Of a DNA stretch of 57,259 bases, positions 39,789-50,500 are shown piece after piece; position 1 is the stretch's first letter, and the number at the start of each line of letters is the position of its first letter. Position numbers and translations under genes: made by a program. This DNA is from CAYUUP01 sp964447925. GTDB lineage: Bacteria > Bacillota > Clostridia > Oscillospirales > Oscillospiraceae. The stretch covers positions 1 to 57,259 of the forward strand of contig CAYUUP010000001.1 of assembly GCA_964447925.1 (NCBI GenBank). Direction: 5' to 3'. The notes beneath the pieces are model-generated. The model was given only the letters and a program-made list of their open reading frames with translations. It had not been told where the DNA came from and searched no databases.

Positions 39789-41627
39789 TTATTCTACTGT
39801 CACAGACTTTGCAAGATTTCGTGGCTTGTCGATATCGCAGCCTCGCATCAGGGCCACATAATAGGCAAAAAGCTGGAGTGGCAACACCTCCAGGGAGGGC
39901 AGCAGCATGGGATGGGTATCGGGAACTGTGAACAGGGCGTCTACCGTCTTTGACAGCGCCTCTCTGTGGCTGTCGGTAGTCAGGGCCAGTACATCCGCAC
40001 CCCTGGCCTTTACCTCCACGATATTGCTCACTGACTTGTCAAAGAGGTCACCGCCCCCAGCCAGGGAAACCACCAGCGTTCCCTCAATGATAAGGGAGAT
40101 GGTGCCATGCTTCAGTTCCCCGGCGGCATAGGCCTCCGAATGGATATAGGAGATCTCCTTCAGCTTCAGCGAACCCTCCAGCCCCACGGCATAATCAATA
40201 TTCCTGCCGATGAAGAAGATGGATTCATGGTTAAAGTAACGGGAGGCATAATATTGGATGTCATTCACGCGCGAGAGTACCTGTTCCATCTTCTCCGGAA
40301 TACGCTGCAATTCCTCCACGATAGCATTATATCGCTCCGAGGGGAGCTTTCCAATGATATCGGCAAAGTACAGCCCCAGTAGGTAGAGTACTGCCAGTTG
40401 GGTGGAATATGCCTTGGTAGTGGCAACAGCAATCTCCGGCCCAGCCCAGGTATATAGCACATCGTCCGCCTCTTTTGCAATGGAGCTGCCCACCACATTC
40501 ACCACCGCCAGCGTCCTGGCACCTCGGTGCTTGGCCTCCCGCAGAGCGGCCATGGTATCCAGAGTCTCTCCCGACTGGCTGATGGCTACCACCAGGGTAT
40601 GTTCATCCAAGATGGGGTCGCAATAGCGGAATTCCGAGGCCAACGTCACCTCCACCGGCCGCCGCAGCAGCTTTTCCAGGAAGTACTTCCCCACCATGCC
40701 CACATGATAGGAGGATCCGCAGGCTATGACGCTGATTTTGGAGAGTTCACGGATAAAGTCCTCCGTCAGAGTCAAGCTATCCAGCACTACCCTTCCTGCG
40801 CGGATGCGGGGCAGCACCGCCCTGCGGAAGGCCTCCGGCTGTTCCATGATCTCCTTAAGCATGAAGTGTTCATAGCCGCCCTTTTCCGCCGCAGAGATCT
40901 CCCAGTCTATGGTGGCGTGTTCTTTATCCACGGGTTCCAGCAGGGCGTTGTAGACCTGAATGCCATCGGCGGTCAGCACTGCCAGCTCATTGTCCTCCAT
41001 ATAGACCACATCTCTGGTGTACTTGATCATCGCCGTGACATCGGAGGCCAGAAAACTGGCGTCCTCCCCAAAACCCAGCACCAGCGGCGTGTCCTTCCGT
41101 GCGGCAAAGAGCCGATCCGGATAGTCAGAGCAAATGATGCCCAGGGCATAGGAACCCTCAATGCGGTGGAGTACCTTGACAATGGCGTCCAGCATATCGC
41201 CGACCTTATTATAGTAATACTCCAGTAACTGGGCCACCACCTCGGAGTCCGTCTCTGATACAAAGCGAATTCCCTTGCCCTGTAAATACTCCCGAATGGC
41301 GATATAGTTTTCGATGATACCATTGTGTACCACCGCGATTCTGCCGGACTGGCTAACATGGGGATGGGAGTTCACATCAGAAGGCTGGCCATGGGTAGCC
41401 CACCGGGTGTGTCCAATCCCCAGGGAGCCGTGGATATCCACCCCGCCATGAACCAGATCAGACAGTGCCTTCAGCCGCCCCCTGGTTTTGGCCACCGTCA
41501 TACCCTTTCCAGGAGTATAGACAGCCATCCCCGCAGAGTCATAACCCCGATATTCCAGCCTCGCAAGCCCATCCAATAAAATTGGAGCGGCCTCCTCCCG
41601 GCCCGCAAAGCCTACAATCCCGCACAT
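39789..41627 (-). CDS. glmS: Glutamine-fructose-6-phosphate transaminase (isomerizing)
   Basis: A 612-residue GlmS making glucosamine-6-phosphate, the first step to UDP-GlcNAc. N-terminal Ntn glutaminase with catalytic Cys2 (MCGIVGFAG), HTRWATHG and HNGIIENY. Two SIS domains follow (ACGSSYHVGM, SQSGETLDT, ALEGSLKLKEISYIHSEAYAAGELKHG) and the C-terminal DKPRNLAKSVTVE, intact. The 72-bp leader between upp and glmS has a small hairpin but no glmS ribozyme. GGGAGGAAAG lies before the start. Here it is in a run with murB and rapZ-like genes, all touching cell-wall supply. Confidence 0.97.
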   Translation of the reverse strand: MCGIVGFAGREEAAPILLDGLARLEYRGYDSAGMAVYTPGKGMTVAKTRGRLKALSDLVHGGVDIHGSLGIGHTRWATHGQPSDVNSHPHVSQSGRIAVVHNGIIENYIAIREYLQGKGIRFVSETDSEVVAQLLEYYYNKVGDMLDAIVKVLHRIEGSYALGIICSDYPDRLFAARKDTPLVLGFGEDASFLASDVTAMIKYTRDVVYMEDNELAVLTADGIQVYNALLEPVDKEHATIDWEISAAEKGGYEHFMLKEIMEQPEAFRRAVLPRIRAGRVVLDSLTLTEDFIRELSKISVIACGSSYHVGMVGKYFLEKLLRRPVEVTLASEFRYCDPILDEHTLVVAISQSGETLDTMAALREAKHRGARTLAVVNVVGSSIAKEADDVLYTWAGPEIAVATTKAYSTQLAVLYLLGLYFADIIGKLPSERYNAIVEELQRIPEKMEQVLSRVNDIQYYASRYFNHESIFFIGRNIDYAVGLEGSLKLKEISYIHSEAYAAGELKHGTISLIIEGTLVVSLAGGGDLFDKSVSNIVEVKARGADVLALTTDSHREALSKTVDALFTVPDTHPMLLPSLEVLPLQLFAYYVALMRGCDIDKPRNLAKSVTVE

Positions 41628-41654
41628 TAGGCTTTCCTCCCTTCAAACGGACGA

Positions 41655-41671
41655 CAGGATATCTTATCCTG
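41655..41671. promoter_or_regulatory. Small hairpin between upp and glmS
   Basis: CAGGATA (41655-41661) / TATCCTG (41665-41671) with a three-base loop, in the leader of glmS. Seven pairs, no T-run. Function unknown. Confidence 0.35.
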
Positions 41672-41699
41672 CCGCCACTGATTTTTCCATCTATGATTC

Positions 41700-42332
41700 T
41701 TACTTTGTCCCAAATATTCTATCTCCCGCATCCCCTAGACCGGGGGCGATATAGCCGCTGACATCCAGCCGCTCATCCACCGATACGCAGTAGATGGGTA
41801 CATCCGGATGTGCCTTGCAGATCTGTTTCAGTCCCGGTTCTGTTGCAATGAGGGCCATCAGCCGCACACTGCGGCAACCAAAGCCCTTCATAAATTGGAG
41901 AGCGGCCGAGGTACTGCCTCCTGTGGCGATCATCGGATCCAGCAATATCACATCCCGCTGGTCGATATCCTCTGGCAGCTTGCAGTAATACTCCACCGGA
42001 TCCATGGTCTTCTGATCCCGATAAAGGCCGATATGCCCCACCTTTGCGGTGGGCAGCAGGGCAAGAATCCCGTCCACCATGCCCAGCCCGGTACGAAGTA
42101 CAGGTACCACTGCCAGATTTTTCCCGGAGATAATACGGCCTTTGGTGGATTCCAAAGGCGTTTGTATCTCCGCCTCCTCGGTGGGCAGATCGCGGCAAAC
42201 CTCATAACACATGAGGACGGCGATCTCAGACACCACCTGCCGGAATTGTCGGGTATTGGTATTTTTATCCCGGAGAATTGTCAGCTTGTGCTGAATCAGG
42301 GGATGTTTCAAAATATGAACCTGCTCCGTCAT
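41700..42332 (-). CDS. upp: Uracil phosphoribosyltransferase
   Basis: A 210-residue UPRTase that salvages uracil to UMP with PRPP. It starts QVHILKHPLIQHKLTILRD and carries VPVLRTGLGMVDG, the PRPP loop LLDPMIATGGSTSAA and the C-terminal uracil loop GYIAPGLGDAGDRIFGT. All conserved blocks are present. AAGGAGGAC precedes the ATG. It is 12 bp after tsaB in the long minus-strand run. Confidence 0.97.
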   Translation of the reverse strand: MTEQVHILKHPLIQHKLTILRDKNTNTRQFRQVVSEIAVLMCYEVCRDLPTEEAEIQTPLESTKGRIISGKNLAVVPVLRTGLGMVDGILALLPTAKVGHIGLYRDQKTMDPVEYYCKLPEDIDQRDVILLDPMIATGGSTSAALQFMKGFGCRSVRLMALIATEPGLKQICKAHPDVPIYCVSVDERLDVSGYIAPGLGDAGDRIFGTK

Positions 42333-42344
42333 ATAAAGTCCTCC

Positions 42345-43058
42345 TTATTTCATGTCAGCACTTTCTCTCGCCAATCTCTCCCGCTCTGCCTGTGAGAGCC
42401 GCAGATAGCTGGCTTCTAAGCCTTGGGCATCAGTCAGTTCTCCCCGATTGGCCTGCTCCAGAGCGGCTCGAGCCACTCCCCAGGCCAGCTGTTGACGGAG
42501 GTGTGGCGGGGCCAGCCGGACGGGGACGCCCGTCTTCTCCGCTTCATTATAGCATAAGATTGCCCCATCGCCAACAATAATTTTGTCAGAGATTCCCGTT
42601 TCTGCCAGTTCTTTCACCGCCTGAGCAGCGGAGACAGGCCGGTCAGCCTTCAGCCGCAGGAGCTTTTCCCCATTGGAGCGGAACAGCCCCCAGTATAGCT
42701 GGGAACGGCGGGCATCCATGGCACAGGCAATGACGCCCTTGACATGGGCCAAGTTCCAGGCCATGGCCTCCAGGGTAGACACTCCGGCGCAGGGTTTTTC
42801 CAGTCCCCAAGCCAGGCCCTTTACGGTGGAAATGCCAATGCGCAGCCCGGTGAAAGAGCCAGGCCCGCAGGCCACTGCCAGCAGTTCCACCTTATCCAGC
42901 GGCATGCCGGAATTATGCAGCAGGCTGTCCACCATAGGCAACAGGGTGCTGCTATGGGTCAGTCCACTGTTCTGAAAGGCTAACGCCAGGGGTGTCTCGT
43001 CCTGGCACAGTGCCACGGAGGCTGCCTTTGCAGAGGACTCCAACGCTAAAATTATCAT
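42345..43058 (-). CDS. tsaB: tRNA threonylcarbamoyladenosine biosynthesis protein TsaB
   Basis: A 237-residue ASKHA-fold protein, partner of TsaD in making t6A37 of tRNA. Characteristic segments are ILALESSAKAASVAL, HSSTLLPMVDSLL, ACGPGSFTGLRIGISTVKGLAW and AMDARRSQLYWGLF. The stop codon of tsaE overlaps its start (ATGA), so the two are translationally coupled. TsaD itself is not in the window. It ends without the RimI domain that some relatives have as a neighbour. Confidence 0.94.
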   Translation of the reverse strand: MIILALESSAKAASVALCQDETPLALAFQNSGLTHSSTLLPMVDSLLHNSGMPLDKVELLAVACGPGSFTGLRIGISTVKGLAWGLEKPCAGVSTLEAMAWNLAHVKGVIACAMDARRSQLYWGLFRSNGEKLLRLKADRPVSAAQAVKELAETGISDKIIVGDGAILCYNEAEKTGVPVRLAPPHLRQQLAWGVARAALEQANRGELTDAQGLEASYLRLSQAERERLARESADMK

Positions 43059-43495
43059 GGATTCGAATTCACCTCAGTTATCACAATGTAGCGGCTGTGT
43101 TCTGTTTTGCCCGGATGCAGTTCCACCCTGAGGACAGTCAGCCCTTCCAGGGCATCCAGCCCCCGCTCACTCCATTCCACCGCGCAGATGCCGCCCCGCT
43201 CCAGATAGTCCTCCCAGCCAATATCAAAAAGATCTTCAGGGTCGGAAAGACGATAAAGATCAAAGTGGAACAGGGGCAGGCGTCCCCCTGGATACTCATT
43301 GACAATGGTATAGGTGGGAGATGTCACCCTGCAGTCTATGCCCAGTCCCCGGGCCAGTCCCCGGATAAAGGCGGTCTTTCCCATACCCAGCCCGCCGAGA
43401 AAAGCGATCACTGTCCCTGGGTTAAGTCCTTTTGCCAGCGCCGCCCCCAGTGCCTCTGTCTCCTCCGGGGAATTGGTGATATATTCCAATGCCAA
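43055..43495 (-). CDS. tsaE: tRNA threonylcarbamoyladenosine biosynthesis ATPase TsaE
   Basis: A 146-residue P-loop ATPase of the t6A pathway. It shows the opening TNSPEETEALGAALA, Walker A GGLGMGKTAFIRGLARGLGI (about residues 34-53), SPTYTIVNEY, HFDLYRL and the conserved AVEWSERG. It overlaps tsaB by four bases and follows the phosphatase-GNAT gene after 48 bp. It matches the family in length. Confidence 0.95.
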   Translation of the reverse strand: MALEYITNSPEETEALGAALAKGLNPGTVIAFLGGLGMGKTAFIRGLARGLGIDCRVTSPTYTIVNEYPGGRLPLFHFDLYRLSDPEDLFDIGWEDYLERGGICAVEWSERGLDALEGLTVLRVELHPGKTEHSRYIVITEVNSNP

Positions 43496-43543
43496 TGCAC
43501 CTCTTTATTTGCAAGCTGCGCTTTCAATGTCAGGAAAGCACCT

Positions 43544-44740
43544 TTACACATTTTCCAGCACCATTTTCCGATGCTGCTCCATATCAAAACCGATATATTT
43601 ATCCAGTAAGTCCAGCGGAACCCGGCTGTCTGCGGCCTCCCCAACCTTGCAAAAACCGTTACGCCGGTAAAACCGCTGGGCTGTGTAATTGTCCGGGGCG
43701 CACCGCAGCCGCAGCCACTCCCGCCCCAGCGGGCGATAAACAGAAACGGCCTGCCCCAACAGCTGAATGCCCAGGCCTTGCCGACGGTACTCCGACCGGA
43801 GATAGAAAAAGGGGATGCCGCCGATTTTTTTGTCAGCGTCCCGGCGGATATCCAGCTGGAGCAGTCCGGCAATATCGTCTCCGCACATGACCACCCATAC
43901 GGAACGGGGATCGAACGCAGCCTGTTCAACGGCTGCTCGTAGGAATTCCTCCCCTTCAAAATACAGCAGACTTCCGTGAATATCTACCCAGGCGTCCTTG
44001 CGAAAGCCATAATATAACGCTGCCTCTGCATCCGGATCCCAGGGGCGGTACCATAGATTGGCATCCGGCACGGTCACACTGCCGTTTTCCTGGTCACGCC
44101 ACCAATTCTGACGAGCAAAGGTGGATATTTCCTCAGTCAGGTGAGAGCTGTCACCGAGAAAGAGGATTTCTCCCCGGCCATTCTCCACCTGAATACAGGA
44201 GACAGCAGTGTTCTCGCAGTGGGGTATCCGCTTCATCTCACTGATATCATAGCCATAGAAGCCGGAGATCACCGCCCGGATGACCATACCATGGGAGACA
44301 ACAGCAATGCTCTCCTCCGGATGCTGGGCCGCCAATTCCAAAATTGCATCGGTTGCCCGGGCTTGCACCTGGAGAAATCGCTCCCCGCCTTCTACTTGCC
44401 AACGGGGATCTGCCTGGTTAAAGAGCTGCATCTGCTCTGCATCCCTGCGAGCCATAGCCGCCCATGTCTCGTCCTCCCAGACACCCATATTCACCTCCCG
44501 CAAACGGGGGTCAGTATTCAAGGGAAGCTGCCAGGCGCGGCACACCGCTCCGGCAGTGGCCCGGGTGCGGAAGAGATCACTGGAATAGACGGCCGTCACG
44601 GGGATATCCCGAAACCGTTCCTCCAATGCTTTGATCTGCCGCCAGCCGTTAGGGGTAATCAGACTGTCATATTGTCCATGGATGCGGCGGTAGACGTTGC
44701 CCTCCGCCTCCGCATGCCGTATCAGATAAACGCGGGTCAT
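43544..44740 (-). CDS. Histidine phosphatase-GNAT acetyltransferase fusion
   Basis: A 398-residue two-domain protein. Residues 1-195 are a phosphoglycerate-mutase-like histidine phosphatase: LIRHAEAEGN with His9, Arg59-region YSSDLFRTRATA, Glu82 (REVNMGVW) and His150 (VVSHGMV). From about 225 to the end is a GNAT domain with EYRRQGLGIQLLGQAV and a C-terminal FYRRNGF. The substrates of both halves are unknown. It lies between glf and tsaE in the minus-strand run. The ribosome site before ATG 44740 is weak. Confidence 0.88.
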   Translation of the reverse strand: MTRVYLIRHAEAEGNVYRRIHGQYDSLITPNGWRQIKALEERFRDIPVTAVYSSDLFRTRATAGAVCRAWQLPLNTDPRLREVNMGVWEDETWAAMARRDAEQMQLFNQADPRWQVEGGERFLQVQARATDAILELAAQHPEESIAVVSHGMVIRAVISGFYGYDISEMKRIPHCENTAVSCIQVENGRGEILFLGDSSHLTEEISTFARQNWWRDQENGSVTVPDANLWYRPWDPDAEAALYYGFRKDAWVDIHGSLLYFEGEEFLRAAVEQAAFDPRSVWVVMCGDDIAGLLQLDIRRDADKKIGGIPFFYLRSEYRRQGLGIQLLGQAVSVYRPLGREWLRLRCAPDNYTAQRFYRRNGFCKVGEAADSRVPLDLLDKYIGFDMEQHRKMVLENV

Positions 44741-44810
44741 AAATAAGTCACACTTCTCTTTGTCATAGGATGATTTGCCTGTACCTGATGCGCTGAAGGC
44801 GGATGCATCT

Positions 44811-45929
44811 TCAGCCCAGCTCCTGTCGGCACAGTGCTAACGCGGAGGCAATGACAGCATCCATGTCATAGTACTTATACTCGCCCAGCCGTCCGCCGAA
44901 AATGACATTCCTCTCCCCTGTGGCCAGCTGCCGGTATTGTTTATAGAGAGCGCCATTTTTCTCATCATTAACAGGGTAATATGGTTCGTCCCCCGGTTTC
45001 CACTCGGAGGAATACTCCCTGGAAATCACAGTCTTTGGCAGGTCGTTGCCGCGCCTATCCTTTCCAAATTCAAACCACTTATGCTCAATAATGCGGGTCC
45101 AGGGCGTCTCCCGATCGGTGTAATTGACAGCGGCATTTCCCTGGAAGTTTGGGATATCCAGCACCTCTGTCTCAAAGCGGACAGAGCGGTATTCCAGTGT
45201 CCCCAGTCGAAAGCCAAAGTAGGCGTCAATAGCACCGGTATAGATAACTTTATCTGCCAGTGCATCATACTCCGCTTTTCTCGTCAGATAGTCCTCATTC
45301 AGCCATACTTCAATACCATCCAGCATATTCTGTACCATGCCAGTATAACCGCCTATGGGAATACCCTGGAATAGCGCGTTGAAATAGTTGTTGTCAAAGG
45401 TCAGCCGGACAGGCAGCCGTTTGATAATGAAAGCGGGCAGCTCCTTGCAGTCCCGGCCCCACTGCTTTTCTGTATAGCCTTTCACCAGCTTTTCAAAGAT
45501 ATCCCGGCCAACCAGAGAGATGGCCTGCTCCTCCAGATTCTGCGGCTCACCGATGATTTCAGCCCGCTGTTCATTGATCTTGGCCTCTGCCTCCTCCGGC
45601 GTCACCACACCCCACATCTGATTGAATGTGTACATATTAAAGGGCATGGAGTACAATTCGCCATGGAAGTTTGCCACAGGCGAGTTTGTAAAGCGGTTGA
45701 ACTCAGCAAAGCGGTTCACATAGTCCCAGACCTGGCGGTTATTGGTGTGGAAGATATGGGCGCCGTACTCGTGTACCTGAATGCCCTCAACCTCACGGGT
45801 ATAGACATTGCCCGCGATCTGGGGCCGCTTGTCGATGACCAGCACCCTTTTGCCTCGATTTTTGGCTTCTTGGGCAAAGACGGCCCCGAAAAGGCCGGCG
45901 CCCACTATCAAATAGTCATATTGACGCAT
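44811..45929 (-). CDS. glf: UDP-galactopyranose mutase
   Basis: A 372-residue flavoenzyme converting UDP-galactopyranose to UDP-galactofuranose for surface glycans. FAD motif YLIVGAGLFGAVFAQEA (about 6-22), YGAHIFHTNNRQVWDYV, FTNSPVANFHGELYSMPFNMYTFNQMWG, and the C-terminal PYYPVNDEKNGALYKQYR and FGGRLGEYKYYDMDAVI. No galactofuranosyltransferase is near. It lies 14 bp after the cardiolipin synthase gene. Full length. Confidence 0.96.
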   Translation of the reverse strand: MRQYDYLIVGAGLFGAVFAQEAKNRGKRVLVIDKRPQIAGNVYTREVEGIQVHEYGAHIFHTNNRQVWDYVNRFAEFNRFTNSPVANFHGELYSMPFNMYTFNQMWGVVTPEEAEAKINEQRAEIIGEPQNLEEQAISLVGRDIFEKLVKGYTEKQWGRDCKELPAFIIKRLPVRLTFDNNYFNALFQGIPIGGYTGMVQNMLDGIEVWLNEDYLTRKAEYDALADKVIYTGAIDAYFGFRLGTLEYRSVRFETEVLDIPNFQGNAAVNYTDRETPWTRIIEHKWFEFGKDRRGNDLPKTVISREYSSEWKPGDEPYYPVNDEKNGALYKQYRQLATGERNVIFGGRLGEYKYYDMDAVIASALALCRQELG

Positions 45930-45943
45930 ACTTTATACTCCCT

Positions 45944-47515
45944 TCACATCAGCGGCGCAAACACCTTCATGATCGTCCGAAACAGCCTTCTCAGCCAGGA
46001 GAGTTTCTTCGTACTCTCCAGTGTTACCTCCTGGCATAGCTTCTGCGTCTCCAGAAAGTCATCCCGGATTTGGAGAATGGAGCTGGAATTGCATAGCCAG
46101 ACCCCACACTCAAAATGGAGGTAAAAGCTGCGGTAATCCATATTGATGGTTCCCACCGTGCCAAAGCGGTCATCCACCGCGAAGGTCTTGGCATGGACAA
46201 ATCCGGGTGTATACTGATATATTTTTACACCCGCCTCCAGCAGAGGTGGATAGTGGGCCTGGGTCATTTCATAGACCGTGCGCTTGTCTGGGATGCCCGG
46301 CGTCATAATGCGGACATCCACCCCGGATTTTGCCGCCACACACAGGGCATTGGTCATAGCAGAGTCAATGACAAGATAAGGAGTGACCAGATAAATATAC
46401 TTCTTAGCCCGGTTTATCATGTTCAGATAGACGTTATAGCCCACCTGGACATGATCCAACGGGCTGTCACAGTAGGGCTGTACCACGCCATCGGTAGTAA
46501 AGAGCTGCCGGTTGTGGACGCTAGGCCGGAACTGTTCATAGTCCGTCTCTCCCTGGGTGATATAATTCCACGTAGCGAGGAACATCACCGTGAGACTCCA
46601 CACGGCATTCCCCTTCAGCAGAATGGCAGTATCCTTCCAATGTCCAAAGCGTTCCTTTTTATTGATATATTCATCTGCCAGGTTGATACCACCGGTGATG
46701 CCCACATAGCCGTCTATGACGCAGATTTTCCGATGATCCCGGTTGTTCAGCCGGACAGACATCACAGGGACAAAGGGCCCGAACACAGCACACTGGATAC
46801 CCCGCTCCCGGAGCCACCTGTCATAGCCCTTTGGCAGCGTGGTAATACAGCCGAAGTCATCATAAATGACCCGAACCTCCACCCCCTGCTGCACCTTTCG
46901 CAGCAGAATATCCAGTATCGTCTCCCACATCCGGCCCTCACCGATGATGAAATACTCCAAAAAAATGAAATGCTCTGCCTTTTCCAGCTCTTCTACCATC
47001 CGGGAGAACTTGATCTCACCCATAGGCAAATACTCGCTGTAGGTTCCAACATAAGGAGGACACTGGCACTCCTCCAACAGATAGAGGGCCTGAGGCCGGC
47101 CGTCAGGGCCGCAGGCATCCAGCGCCACCGGTGTGTCCGGCTCCTGCCTCATGGCAGAGCGAAATAGTTCGTCTATCCGGGAGAGCTTCTTCCGCTCCCG
47201 CCGTGTGGTGCGATTGCCGCCAATCAGCACATAGAATAGCCCGCCAAACACCGGAAAAAGACAGATCACCAACAGCCACGGCAGCTTATAAGAGATATTG
47301 CTCCGATTGCCGATGATCCAGATGCCCACACAAACGCTGATGGCAATACAGGCCAGATAAAACTGAACGAAGTATGCCGAAAATCGCAGTATCATCAGCA
47401 AGAGCATCAGCACTTGCAGGCCGATCATGACACCAACCAGCACAACTCGCTGGAAGGGCATGTGCGAAAATCGCTTAAAAGGATTTTTTGTTTTTTTACT
47501 TGAGAATTTGCTCAT
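45944..47515 (-). CDS. cls: Cardiolipin synthase (phospholipase D family)
   Basis: A 523-residue ClsA-type enzyme making cardiolipin from two phosphatidylglycerols. Two N-terminal membrane spans (about 20-45, 50-70) precede a duplicated PLD fold. The HKD motifs are NNRDHRKICVIDG in the first half and FVHAKTFAVDD in the second. I use the ATG at 47515, which overlaps the dnaE stop (ATGA). The frame stays open for 66 more codons but these are antisense-like read-through into dnaE. Downstream is glf. Confidence 0.94.
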   Translation of the reverse strand: MSKFSSKKTKNPFKRFSHMPFQRVVLVGVMIGLQVLMLLLMILRFSAYFVQFYLACIAISVCVGIWIIGNRSNISYKLPWLLVICLFPVFGGLFYVLIGGNRTTRRERKKLSRIDELFRSAMRQEPDTPVALDACGPDGRPQALYLLEECQCPPYVGTYSEYLPMGEIKFSRMVEELEKAEHFIFLEYFIIGEGRMWETILDILLRKVQQGVEVRVIYDDFGCITTLPKGYDRWLRERGIQCAVFGPFVPVMSVRLNNRDHRKICVIDGYVGITGGINLADEYINKKERFGHWKDTAILLKGNAVWSLTVMFLATWNYITQGETDYEQFRPSVHNRQLFTTDGVVQPYCDSPLDHVQVGYNVYLNMINRAKKYIYLVTPYLVIDSAMTNALCVAAKSGVDVRIMTPGIPDKRTVYEMTQAHYPPLLEAGVKIYQYTPGFVHAKTFAVDDRFGTVGTINMDYRSFYLHFECGVWLCNSSSILQIRDDFLETQKLCQEVTLESTKKLSWLRRLFRTIMKVFAPLM

Positions 47516-50500
47516 GACTGTACCACAACATTTTCCTCGCCCAGCAACTCCCGCAGCTCTCGCAGCAGTGAGGGATGTATCCAGCAAGGCGCATAGGACT
47601 TCTCCTTTGTATCCGCATAGTAGAAAATCAGCTTTTGGCTGCCGGGAAACATAATCAACGTCTTTTGAATCTGCCGCACAGCCGGATGGGAGCGGCTGGG
47701 TATTCTGAGCCACACTCGCTTAGGGGGCAGTTCAGTTTCCGCTTTTTCCCCGCTGGCGGGCAGCAAATTGCTGTCTGCCACCTGGCTCAATGGAGTGATT
47801 CGGTTGCATATCAGCTGGGGCGACTTTTCATCCCTGGCTGATATCTTGCCCTCCACCAGAAGGGCCGTCCCCTCCCGCAGGTAGTTGCCACTCTCTCCCA
47901 GGATACGGGAGAAGGCCATCAGCTCCATGGAGCCGGTGTCATCCTCCAAAGTGACATAGGCCATCATTGTCTGGTTCCGGGTGGTCTTTGTGCGGGCGGC
48001 GAGGACCACTCCGGCAATGCGCACCTGCTGTTCATCCTGGAAACGCTGGGGTCCCCCCTCTCTGCCAAAGTCGGAGAGGATACTGCCAATAGACACGGCC
48101 CCGGCCTTTTGGGCAGATTCCCGATACTGATCCATAGGATGGCCGGAGAGATAGAGACCTGTACTGGCCCGCTCCATACTCATGAGTTCCTCCGGGGGGT
48201 ATTCTGGCAAATTGGGCAATGGCACTTCTCTCATGGAGAGATCCGCCCCCCCTGCACTGCCAAAGAGGTCAAACTGCCCCTCCAAATTGCGCTTTCGGGC
48301 GGCGCCGATGCTGTCTACCACTGGATTCATCACCGCAATGAGCTGAGAGCGGAATACACCCAGGCAATCGAAGGCTCCGCAGCGGATTAGGCTCTCCAGT
48401 GCGCGGCGATTCAAGTCGTAGTCATACATCCGAGAACAGAAATCCTGAAAGGACTGAAAGGGACCGTCCTGTTGCCGCACTTCCTCCATGGATTGGATGA
48501 GTCCTCGGCCAACACCTTTGACGGCCACTAGGCCAAAGCGGATGTTCTCCCCTTCAACAGTAAAGCCAGAGCAGGAGCGGTTGATGTCCGGCGGCAGCAG
48601 GGAGATATTCAACTCCCTGCACTCTGCGATATACTCTGCCACCTTGTCGCTGGAGTCCAGCACGGAGGAAATCAGAGCGGCCATATACTCTCGGGGATAG
48701 TGCCGTTTACAATAGGCAGTCTGATAGGCCACCACCGCATAGCACACCGCATGGGCCTTGTTGAATGCATAGTTGGCAAAGTCTTCAATCTCGTCATAGA
48801 TAATCTGGGCTGTTACTTCGGGAACACCCCGCTTGACGCAGCCGTCAATACCCCGCTGGGGGTCACCATAGATAAAAGACTGCTTTTCCCTGTCAATTTC
48901 CGCTCTCTTCTTCTTAGACATTGCCCGGCGTACCATATCTGCCTGCCCTAGGGAATAGCCAGCCAGCTGTTGGAAGATCATCATCACCTGTTCCTGATAG
49001 ACAATGCAGCCATAGGTAACGGAGAGGATTGGTTCCAGGAGAGGATGCTCATAGTGGATCTGGCTGGCGTCGTTCTTGCTGGCGATGAACCTAGGGATGG
49101 AGTCCATCGGCCCCGGACGATAGAGGGCGATAATGGCGGTTATGTCCTCAATGGACTGGGGCTTCAGTTGCACACACACGCTGGTCATTCCAGCAGACTC
49201 CATCTGGAAGACTCCGCTGGTATGTCCGGCGGAAATCATCTGGAAGGTTTCCAGATCATCCTCCGGAATGGCATGAAGGTCAAAACTCGGCTCCCGCTGG
49301 CGGATAAGCCTTGCTGCATCATCCAGTATAGTTAAGTTCCGCAGGCCCAGAAAATCCATCTTCAACAGCCCCAGCTCCTCCAGCGTGGTCATCACATACT
49401 GGGTAACGATGGCCTCGTCATTCCGTGCCAGGGGGACATACTCATACACCGGTTTCCGAGTGATGACCACCCCCGCCGCATGGCGGGAGGCGTGGCGTGG
49501 CATCCCTTCGATGGCCTGGGCAGTTTTAATCAACTTGGCCACCTGGGGGTTGCTCTCCGCCTGTTCCCGCAGAGGGCGGGACACCTTCATGGCCTCATCC
49601 AAGGTGATATGCAGGGGCTGGGCAGGAACCTGTTTTGCGATGGCGTCTACCTCAGCATAGGGCATATTCATCACCCGGCCCACATCCCGTATAACGCCCC
49701 GGGCAGCCATGGTGCCAAAGGTGACGATTTGGGCCACATGGTCTGTGCCATATTTGCGGTTCACATAGTCAATGACCTCGCCTCGGCGCTGATAGCAGAA
49801 GTCAATGTCGATGTCAGGCATAGTAACCCGCTCCGGATTTAAGAACCGCTCAAAGTACAGGCCATATTTCATCGGATCCACATCCGTGATGTTCAGGCAG
49901 TAGGCCACCATAGAGCCTGCGGCGGAGCCACGGCCCGGCCCCACAGGAATGCCGTTGTCCTTGGCATAGCCGATGAAGTCGGCCACAATGAGAAAGTAGT
50001 CCACAAAGCCCATTTGCTGGATCATGTTCATCTCATAGCCCAGCCGCTGACGGTAGCCCTCCGGGGCGTCCGGATAACGCCAGGAAAAGCCCTGCTCACA
50101 CTTTTCATGGAACAGCATCTCCCCATCGTAGCCCTCGGGATATTGGAATTCCGGTAGATGGTAGACGCCAAATTCAAAGGTCAGATTGCAGGCATCGGCG
50201 ATTTTTTGGGTGTTTTCCAGCGCTTCGGGACAGTCCGGCAGAGCGGCAGCCATCTCCTCTTCACTTTTGAGGAAAAACTCCTCCGTCTCAAAGCGCATCC
50301 GGTCGGTGTCTGACACCAATTTGCCCGTCTGGATGCACATCAGCACGTCCTGGGCGGCGGCGTCCTCCCGCCGGAGATAGTGGGCATCATTGGTGGCCAC
50401 CAGGGGAATATTTAACTCCTGGGCCAGGGAGATCAGCCGGGGCAATATCTCTCGCTGTTCAGGAAGATTGTGATTCTGTAGCTCGATATAGTAGCCCCCC

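Noticed and set aside
41628..41699. glmS ribozyme upstream of glmS
   Set aside because: Only 72 bp and a 7-bp hairpin are present; the conserved ribozyme core is not there.
47516..47713. N-terminal extension of the cardiolipin synthase frame
   Set aside because: It overlaps the end of dnaE, lacks membrane features, and the ATG at 47515 gives the normal family N-terminus.
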